Shown piece after piece: positions 7,966 through 12,056 of a stretch of DNA of 12,056 nucleotides. Under the pieces are notes generated by a model. It searched no databases. It saw only the letters and a program-made list of their open reading frames with translations, and had not been told where the DNA came from. The stretch covers positions 1-12,056 of the forward strand of contig CAMCSI010000026.1 in the NCBI GenBank assembly GCA_945877885.1, written 5' to 3'. The stretch's first letter is position 1. Each line of letters opens with the position of its first letter. Origin of the DNA: Chlamydia trachomatis (lineage in GTDB: Bacteria; Chlamydiota; Chlamydiia; Chlamydiales; 2-12-FULL-49-11). The translations under genes and the position numbers were made by a program.

Positions 7966-9023
7966 AGGATTATACGAGCTTTTATAAAGCATCTAGAAAA
8001 GCAAAATCTTTACCTGAATTAAGAAAATTGCACGAAAAACTGGGTAGTCCTGCGGGTAACTTTAAGATCGTTCATGTCACAGGAACCAATGGTAAAGGGA
8101 CTGTTTGCTTAAATATCGCCAAAGGGTTGCAAGCATCAGGGTTTAAAACAGCACTTTTCACCTCTCCACATTATGAACAATGCAATGAACGAATCTCTAT
8201 TAATGGGGAAATGATCTCTGATGAAAGGATGGAGAAAATTTATGAGGAGCATAAAGAAATCTTTGATGAGCTTATATTCTTTGAAATATTTGTGCTGATG
8301 GCCTTTATTTATTTTTCTGAAGAAAAGGTCTCTTACGCCGTAATTGAAGTGGGAATAGGGGGCCTAAACGATTCTACAAATATACTCACACCGATTCTTT
8401 CAGTGATTACCAATATCACCCTCGATCATCAAGACATTTTGGGAGATTTAGATTCTATTGCTAGAAATAAGGCAGGAATTATTAAAGAAGGAGTGCCTGT
8501 AGTTCTTGGCCCAGGGGCCGCTCATGGAGAATGCTATAAAGCAGCTTTTGAAAAAAATGCCACTATCCATGAAGTTCTTATAACACACTCTGACTACTTA
8601 AAAGAAAATAAGGAAATAGCCGATAAAGCCCTTGAGGTATTAAATATTGTCCCACTAGAAAAATTATTCACCTTTCCTGCACGCTTTGAAATAGTAGATA
8701 ATGTGGTGTTTGACATGGCACATAATGAAGGTGCTTTTCTAGCGCTTAAAATGAAGATGCAGCTTTTATATCCAGATAAAAAGATTATCGCCCTCTGGAA
8801 TATGGCCACTACAAAGGATGTGAACACCTGCCTTTCTATCCTTAAATCATTTGTATCAGAAGTCTATTTTTTACCAGTAAGGGCATATCGGCTGATGTCT
8901 GAAGAAGATGCCTTATCCTTAAATTTAAAAATGTATGAAGGGCAAAAAGGGGAGATCACCCTTGTCTGTGGATCGATGTATCTCATGGCGCCAGCTAAGA
9001 AAATGCTGCTATCAACCCATTAG
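7953..9023 (+). CDS. folC: Folylpolyglutamate/dihydrofolate synthase (FolC-like), non-canonical start
   Basis: Mur-ligase-family enzyme that adds glutamate to folate. Seen: P-loop VTGTNGKGT (GTNGKGT at 8082-8102), TSPHYEQCNERI, EVGIGGLNDSTN, ITLDHQDILGDLDSIARNKAGIIKEG, PARFEI, VFDMAHNEGAF and CGSMYLM, in family order. The first ordinary start is TTG 8028, which leaves only 16 residues before the P-loop strand. Upstream codons in the same frame read IDFLKDYTSF... LPELRKLHEKLGSP, matching the usual FolC N-terminal helices. No ATG, GTG or TTG occurs between the frame's upstream stop (7875-7877) and 8028. ATC 7953, 8 bases after GAGG, is the proposed start, giving 356 residues. FolC is normally about 420-440; the missing part is the middle, between KAGIIKEGVPVVLG and PARFEI. 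The start is uncertain; function is likely but the folate site may be altered. Confidence 0.85.
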   Translation: MDFLKDYTSFYKASRKAKSLPELRKLHEKLGSPAGNFKIVHVTGTNGKGTVCLNIAKGLQASGFKTALFTSPHYEQCNERISINGEMISDERMEKIYEEHKEIFDELIFFEIFVLMAFIYFSEEKVSYAVIEVGIGGLNDSTNILTPILSVITNITLDHQDILGDLDSIARNKAGIIKEGVPVVLGPGAAHGECYKAAFEKNATIHEVLITHSDYLKENKEIADKALEVLNIVPLEKLFTFPARFEIVDNVVFDMAHNEGAFLALKMKMQLLYPDKKIIALWNMATTKDVNTCLSILKSFVSEVYFLPVRAYRLMSEEDALSLNLKMYEGQKGEITLVCGSMYLMAPAKKMLLSTH

Positions 9024-9245
9024 ACTTTTTTCGAAGTTCATTTTTCAAACGTACCCTCACCCCTTAAGCAGCGGAAACTACATGAAAATGGACTATATGA
9101 ATTTTTTAACCACAAAGTACGCAGAGCACATAGAGAAGAAGGGAAAATCAAGCTTTCAATCGCCGAATCGTTTCTTTGAAAATTCTTATATTCAAATTAA
9201 TCAGTCACATTACGTAAGGTGATTTTGAATTTATATATTACCACC

Positions 9246-9430
9246 CGCTCGCTTTGCTCCCTAGAGAACACAGAGATCACAGAGAAATGCATTGGACTTC
9301 TTGCAAAGCCCCATTCAATTTCTAGGCCAAAGAAAATTTCGAAAGAAGTCTATTAAATTTTTACAGATTTTTAAATAATTCAAAGAATTTTCTCTGTGAT
9401 CTCTGTGTTCTCTAGGGAGCAAAGCGAGCG
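9246..9430. repeat. Perfect 42-bp inverted repeat, arms 9246-9287 and 9389-9430
   Basis: The left arm (starting CGCTCGCTTTGCTCCCTAGA, ending AGAGAAA) matches the reverse complement of 9389-9430 at all 42 positions, with a 101-base AT-rich spacer. After one mismatch outward, a further GTGGT/ACCAC segment pairs. The arms contain a 9-base period (AGAGAACAC, AGAGATCAC, AGAGAAATG at 9263-9289). The arms are more GC-rich than their surroundings. Transcribed from either side, this would fold into a very stable hairpin, so it may also separate folC from acpS transcription. Confidence 0.9.
9293..9352. repeat. Innermost imperfect inverted repeat, arms 9293-9308 and 9337-9352
   Basis: TGGACTTCTTGCAAAG (9293-9308) pairs with the reverse complement of 9337-9352 (TAGACTTCTTTCGAAA) at 12 of 16 positions across a 28-base loop. 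The 9338-9352 arm also matches the inverted sequence at 9021-9035, right at the folC stop, at 14 of 15 positions. The word TAGACTTYTTTCGAA thus occurs at the left edge and at the centre of the region. Confidence 0.55.
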
Positions 9431-9602
9431 CGTGGTGAACTATATTATTAATTTATTTTGTGCCGAAAAATTTATGCTGAAATGACCATTGATTAATTTA
9501 AATTACGTAATGTGAGTTAATCAGTCACCTTACGCAAGATGTCTAATATCTTTCTCTGGGTGCTCTGTGGTTAAAAAATTCATATTGAATTTGGAAAGAA
9601 CT

Positions 9603-9992
9603 CTAGTTTTCGTTATAAGCTATTGCGGTTGCAGTTGCATACTCTTTACAGTGGGAAAGGGAGATCTGAATGGTTGGATGATTATAGTAAGCATTAGATT
9701 TAACAGAAAGGGTGACAAAAGGCTTGCCTCTTTCATCATTTGTAATCTCTATATCGTGAAAGGAGAGCATCTCATCAAAGCCCGTCCCGAGTGCTTTTAC
9801 AACGGCCTCTTTTGCAGAGAAACGGGCCGCAAAATGGACTATTGGATCTTTATGCTTATTGCAGTAGGCTTTTTCTGCTTCAGTGAAAATCTTATCAAGA
9901 AACTTGTCACCAAGTTTTGCATGGGACCCTCTAAAGCGCTCTATGGATAAGATATCTGTTCCGATGCCGATGATTTGGGTCGCTTGCTTCAT
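9603..9992 (-). CDS. acpS: Holo-[acyl-carrier-protein] synthase
   Basis: Transfers 4'-phosphopantetheine from CoA to the serine of apo-ACP, activating it for fatty acid synthesis; cytoplasmic. It has 129 residues, typical for AcpS (120-130). Seen: IIGIGTDILSIERF with metal-binding Asp13, FTEAEKAYC, HFAARFSAKEAVVKALGTGF with Glu62 (second metal ligand) and Lys61, HDIEITNDERGKPFV, and ISLSHCKEYATATAIA. ATG start, only 3 bases after the stop of the PIN-TRAM gene on the same strand, so its ribosome binding site lies inside that gene and the two are probably cotranscribed. Its end faces the nested repeat region and converging folC. Nothing appears to be missing. Confidence 0.96.
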   Translation of the reverse strand: MKQATQIIGIGTDILSIERFRGSHAKLGDKFLDKIFTEAEKAYCNKHKDPIVHFAARFSAKEAVVKALGTGFDEMLSFHDIEITNDERGKPFVTLSVKSNAYYNHPTIQISLSHCKEYATATAIAYNEN

Positions 9993-9995
9993 AGA

Positions 9996-11093
9996 CTAAT
10001 CGTGTTGATGGGCGTATTCTGCATTAGACTCATAAAGGTATTCATCGCCATCGCCATCTTCTACAAGGGCGTTTGTAAATATGATGCGTCCTGCAGAGGT
10101 CTGTTTTACAGAGATTACGCGAGTATCTATGGTTTCACCAATAAAGTCTCCACCATTATTAATCACAACCATTGTGCCATCTTCTAAATAGCCAACGCCT
10201 TGTTTTGGCTCTTTTCCAAATCGCTGTACCTTAATTTGAATATGTTCCCCTGTTGACATTATATTTTTCAACGAGTTGGCAATACTATTCAACCCTAAGT
10301 AGGTAATCTCCTTATCATCGATGATGAGTTTAGAGCTATCGGCTACTAAAATATCAGATTTTGTAAGTTTGGCAAGTCTTAGAACTTTTTTTCTTACATC
10401 CGTAAGATCTGTAAAATCTGTTTGGTGTTCTTTTACTCCAAGATGCTTCATCACTCTTAATTTTTCAATCACAGCAAACAGCTTTCTTGCGTGGGCTTTA
10501 ATATGGTCTTCAGAATTATCCAATCGCTCCTGTAGATTTTTGACCATAAATAGGGGAAGGATGAGTCTGTTATTTAAGATGCCAGTGGATAAAAAATCAA
10601 TAGCCCTTGGATCTGCTAAAAAGGTTTCGTCAAGGATGAACTCTTTTTTTCCCTGCATAACTTCATTGAATCGGATAAAAGGGATAGAGATATGAAACTC
10701 TTCGCCATATACAAAAGTTAAGACAACACCTAAATGTAGCCCTAATAGGTATAAAAAGGCCTTGGGAATAGATACCATAAAAGAGGTAATGGTTGATCCA
10801 ATATTTGCCATGATCAACAAGGTATCAAATATGGATGCAAAACATTTACCAAGAAGTATTCCTAGAAAAAGTCCTAAAATTAGAGTGTTAAATATTTTTA
10901 GATGCATTTTTCGAAAATTTGCATCTAAAAGAGCAATAAAAAAAGAAAATAATCCGCTAAATACTAAGCCTAATAAGAAATTTAGAGGAAAAAATCCTTC
11001 AAAAAATGGCCTTGAAAGGGATAAAAAAAGGGTAATAAAAACACTGGCGATGATCGAAGATACGGCTCTTGCAAAGTTTACTGATAAGTTCAT
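9996..11093 (-). CDS. Membrane-anchored PIN-TRAM protein (YacL-like)
   Basis: 365 residues. The N-terminal part has four hydrophobic segments (about 11-27, 36-56, 68-88, 105-129), so it is an inner-membrane protein with the rest probably cytoplasmic. Residues about 152-275 resemble the PIN domain of Bacillus YacL (FILDETFLADPRAIDFLSTG, LPLFMVKNLQERLDNSED, KVLRLAKLTKSDILVADSSKL). Residues about 278-342 form a TRAM domain, a predicted RNA-binding fold (KQGVGYLEDGTMVVINNGG, ISVKQTSAGRIIF). A short acidic tail ends the protein. Of the usual PIN acids, Asp155 and Asp252 are visible, but the EE pair of YacL (VLEELQ) reads VKNLQ and the later conserved Asp before KLVKLAK is not at the same place, so ribonuclease activity is doubtful. 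ATG follows AAGGGAA. It lies between lgt upstream and acpS downstream. The physiological role is unknown to me. Confidence 0.88.
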   Translation of the reverse strand: MNLSVNFARAVSSIIASVFITLFLSLSRPFFEGFFPLNFLLGLVFSGLFSFFIALLDANFRKMHLKIFNTLILGLFLGILLGKCFASIFDTLLIMANIGSTITSFMVSIPKAFLYLLGLHLGVVLTFVYGEEFHISIPFIRFNEVMQGKKEFILDETFLADPRAIDFLSTGILNNRLILPLFMVKNLQERLDNSEDHIKAHARKLFAVIEKLRVMKHLGVKEHQTDFTDLTDVRKKVLRLAKLTKSDILVADSSKLIIDDKEITYLGLNSIANSLKNIMSTGEHIQIKVQRFGKEPKQGVGYLEDGTMVVINNGGDFIGETIDTRVISVKQTSAGRIIFTNALVEDGDGDEYLYESNAEYAHQHD

Positions 11094-11182
11094 CGATATT
11101 CCCTTGTTTTAAAAAACAAATTTTAACTCTTTAATGAGGGCATTTAAATCCCTGTATAAATATTAAATGTTTGTTTTTTATT
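11094..11182 (-). other. lgt to PIN-TRAM intergenic gap with AT-rich inverted repeats
   Basis: An 89-base AT-rich gap between two genes on the minus strand. It contains AAAAAACAAA (11111-11120) and its reverse complement at 11170-11179, and a small hairpin AGGG-C-ATTTAAAT-CCCT at 11137-11153. The small hairpin is not followed by a clear T-run on the minus strand, so a terminator cannot be claimed. No convincing promoter hexamers were seen; AAGGGAA just before the ATG serves as ribosome binding site. Confidence 0.35.
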
Positions 11183-12056
11183 TTACCTTTCTGAAACTTT
11201 TTTGTCGATATAGACTTTTTCTTTTCTAGATTTTATAAAGAGCAAAAGTCCTATTACGATCATTGGAAGACTCAATAGCTGTCCCATTTGCAACGAAAGA
11301 TCATAATCATAAATTGATTGTGGCATTTTCAGAAATTCTAAAAAAAATCTTACTGAAAACGAGATTAAGATGGCAAGACTTAGCAATAAACCCTCCCTTC
11401 TTCTGTAAAAGTTTTTTTGCCAAAGGTAAAATAAGAGGGAAGAGACGCCCATATATAAAATAAATTCATACAAAGGCATCGGATGTCTTGGAAGAGCTGC
11501 TGCCCCATCGGCTGGGTGCTTAAAAATCACCCCCCAAAAGCAGGTGGTAGGTGCCCCTAATATTTCTTGATTGATAAAATTCCCAACCCGTATCCATGCG
11601 CATACAAACATCGTTGGAATAGAAACAAGGTCCATAAAACCTAAATAGGAGATTTTCTTATTTTTCTTCACAAATAAATAGGCTGCAAACAAAATGGCGA
11701 TAATCCCACCATGACTTGCAAGACCCCCCTCCCAAGTTTTAAGAATAAGAATTGGGGAATAAAGGTATTCTAATACCGGCTCATAAAAGATAATATGGCC
11801 GAGTCTTGCTCCAACAACAGTTGCTATGATCATATATAAAAGTGCAGAGTCTGCAAATTTACCCCCTAGGGTAGAAATAGATGAAATTTCTTTAGGATAT
11901 TTTTGCTCAAGGTAAAATTGTTTTTTTACTAAAGAGAGAGCCTCTTTATTACTTACCCTTTTTTCAAAAAATTTATATAACTTATTTTGTTTTTTTGTGA
12001 GTGAAAAGTCTTTAAAGAGAGGTTCATTAACATATTTTTTTGGAATTGTAATATCT
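11183..12056 (-). CDS. lgt: Prolipoprotein diacylglyceryl transferase (5' partial), long N-terminal region
   Basis: Integral membrane enzyme that moves diacylglycerol from phosphatidylglycerol to the lipobox cysteine of prolipoproteins, the first step of lipoprotein maturation. Seen: VVGARLGHIIFYEP, WEGGLASHGG (catalytic-region His in HGG), the signature IRVGNFINQEILGAPTT-CFWGVIF, RHPMPLYEF (usually RHPSQLYE), RFFLEFLKMPQ, and LQMGQLLSLPMIVIG. About six membrane segments are visible. The frame stays open beyond the ATG at 11833 to the window edge, so that ATG is internal. The visible 290 residues already equal a whole E. coli Lgt (291) although the first membrane segment is still missing. The extra length is a lysine-rich, hydrophilic stretch of about 70 residues before LLYMIIATVVGARLGH. 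The first gene of the minus-strand run lgt, PIN-TRAM, acpS. Confidence 0.93.
   Translation of the reverse strand, partial: DITIPKKYVNEPLFKDFSLTKKQNKLYKFFEKRVSNKEALSLVKKQFYLEQKYPKEISSISTLGGKFADSALLYMIIATVVGARLGHIIFYEPVLEYLYSPILILKTWEGGLASHGGIIAILFAAYLFVKKNKKISYLGFMDLVSIPTMFVCAWIRVGNFINQEILGAPTTCFWGVIFKHPADGAAALPRHPMPLYEFILYMGVSSLLFYLWQKNFYRRREGLLLSLAILISFSVRFFLEFLKMPQSIYDYDLSLQMGQLLSLPMIVIGLLLFIKSRKEKVYIDKKVSER

Larger units (their letters stand above)
9197..9541. repeat. Direct repeat pair with palindromic core, 9197-9221 and 9517-9541
   Basis: Two copies of a 25-base word beginning TTAATCAGTCAC, identical at 22 of 25 positions, flank the inner hairpin in the same orientation. In the left copy it runs into the near-palindrome TCACATTACGTAAGGTGA (9205-9222, half-sites 8/9). 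In the right copy, the half CGTAATGTGA (9506-9515) faces TCACCTTACG (9525-9534) across a 9-base loop (9/10). These could be element ends, duplicated recombination sites or protein-binding sites. Confidence 0.65.
9095..9585. repeat. Outer inverted repeat, arms 9095-9114 and 9566-9585
   Basis: The 20 bases at 9095-9114 (ATATGAA, a T-run, AACCACA) are the exact reverse complement of 9566-9585. Beyond the perfect part both arms continue inward with GAGCAC and an AGAG-rich tail, the left arm having about 9 extra bases (AAGTACGCA). The separation between the perfect arms is 451 bases, so they look more like element ends than a terminator hairpin. Confidence 0.8.
9021..9602. repeat. Gene-free nested inverted-repeat region between converging folC and acpS
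   Basis: About 580 bases with no convincing gene on either strand. It holds three levels of inverted repeats around a common centre: an outer pair (9095-9114 with 9566-9585, 20/20), a middle set of TCAC..TTACG palindromic motifs (9197-9222 and 9506-9541), and an inner perfect 42-bp pair (9246-9287 with 9389-9430). A fourth, weaker pair lies inside the loop (9293-9308 with 9337-9352). AGAGAA/CAC words with 9-base spacing recur in the outer and inner arms. The layout suggests stacked non-coding mobile elements (MITE-like) or one large decayed palindrome. The strong hairpin could also end transcription from both sides. No transposase is visible here. Confidence 0.75.

Noticed and set aside
7957..7966. 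Classic -1 slippery heptamer at the PHP stop
   Set aside because: T-TTT-TAA does not meet the X-XXY-YYZ rule; only stop-codon P-site slippage remains possible, so it is kept as a hypothesis and not annotated.
8935..9222. Plus-strand reading frame crossing the folC end into the repeat region
   Set aside because: Starts inside folC in another frame, has low-complexity composition and ends in repeats; no motif or ribosome binding site.
9246..9585. CRISPR array
   Set aside because: The 9-base words are short, contiguous and mirrored in inverted arms; there are no regular spacers and no cas genes.
9095..9585. Insertion sequence with transposase
   Set aside because: No reading frame with DDE, HUH or serine recombinase motifs is present between the repeat arms.
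9567..9950. Plus-strand reading frame of 127 residues
   Set aside because: It runs antisense through acpS, whose motifs are unmistakable, and has no family features of its own.
10321..11112. Plus-strand reading frames opposite the PIN-TRAM gene
   Set aside because: Antisense shadows of a clear membrane-PIN-TRAM protein; composition reflects complementary codons.
11183..11833. Complete 216-residue Lgt starting at ATG 11833
   Set aside because: The first membrane segment would be missing, and the same frame continues open to the window edge.

Overview
The window is AT-rich, gene-dense bacterial DNA. It most likely comes from a member of the Chlamydiota outside the genus Chlamydia (an environmental, Parachlamydiales/Simkania/Rhabdochlamydia-like lineage). 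Two things point there. The order gyrB-gyrA-tmk-holB and the adjacency nusB-murB both match what I remember of chlamydial chromosomes. The protein sequences are full-length and recognisable but clearly diverged from E. coli and Bacillus. The assignment is an inference from gene order and was not checked by a search.

Layout: (1) 2-5233, plus strand: a tight replication and nucleotide operon of gyrB (5' end cut by the window), gyrA, tmk and holB (delta'), with gaps of 14, 3 and 7 bases. (2) 5175-5768, minus strand: a DEDDh 3'-5' exonuclease-like gene with a TTG start, overlapping the end of holB tail to tail by 59 bases. (3) 5900-9023, plus strand: an operon of nusB, murB, a PHP-domain phosphoesterase and a folC-like gene, each overlapping the next. 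folC has no ATG, GTG or TTG where its N-terminus should begin; an ATC codon with a good Shine-Dalgarno sequence sits there instead. (4) 9024-9602: a gene-free stretch between converging folC and acpS, filled with nested inverted repeats, including a perfect 42-bp inverted pair. (5) 9603-12056, minus strand: lgt (5' end beyond the window), a membrane-anchored PIN-TRAM protein of the YacL type, and acpS.

The genes are mostly housekeeping: supercoiling, dTDP synthesis, the polymerase III clamp loader, antitermination, peptidoglycan precursor synthesis, folate polyglutamylation, lipoprotein acylation and activation of acyl carrier protein. No complete new multi-gene system is visible. The points worth a second look are the nested palindromic element at 9021-9585, the non-canonical folC start with a possible frameshift link to the PHP gene, Gly and Pro at the two main quinolone-contact positions of GyrA, apparently lost catalytic acids in the exonuclease-like and PIN-like proteins, and an Lgt with an enlarged N-terminal region.
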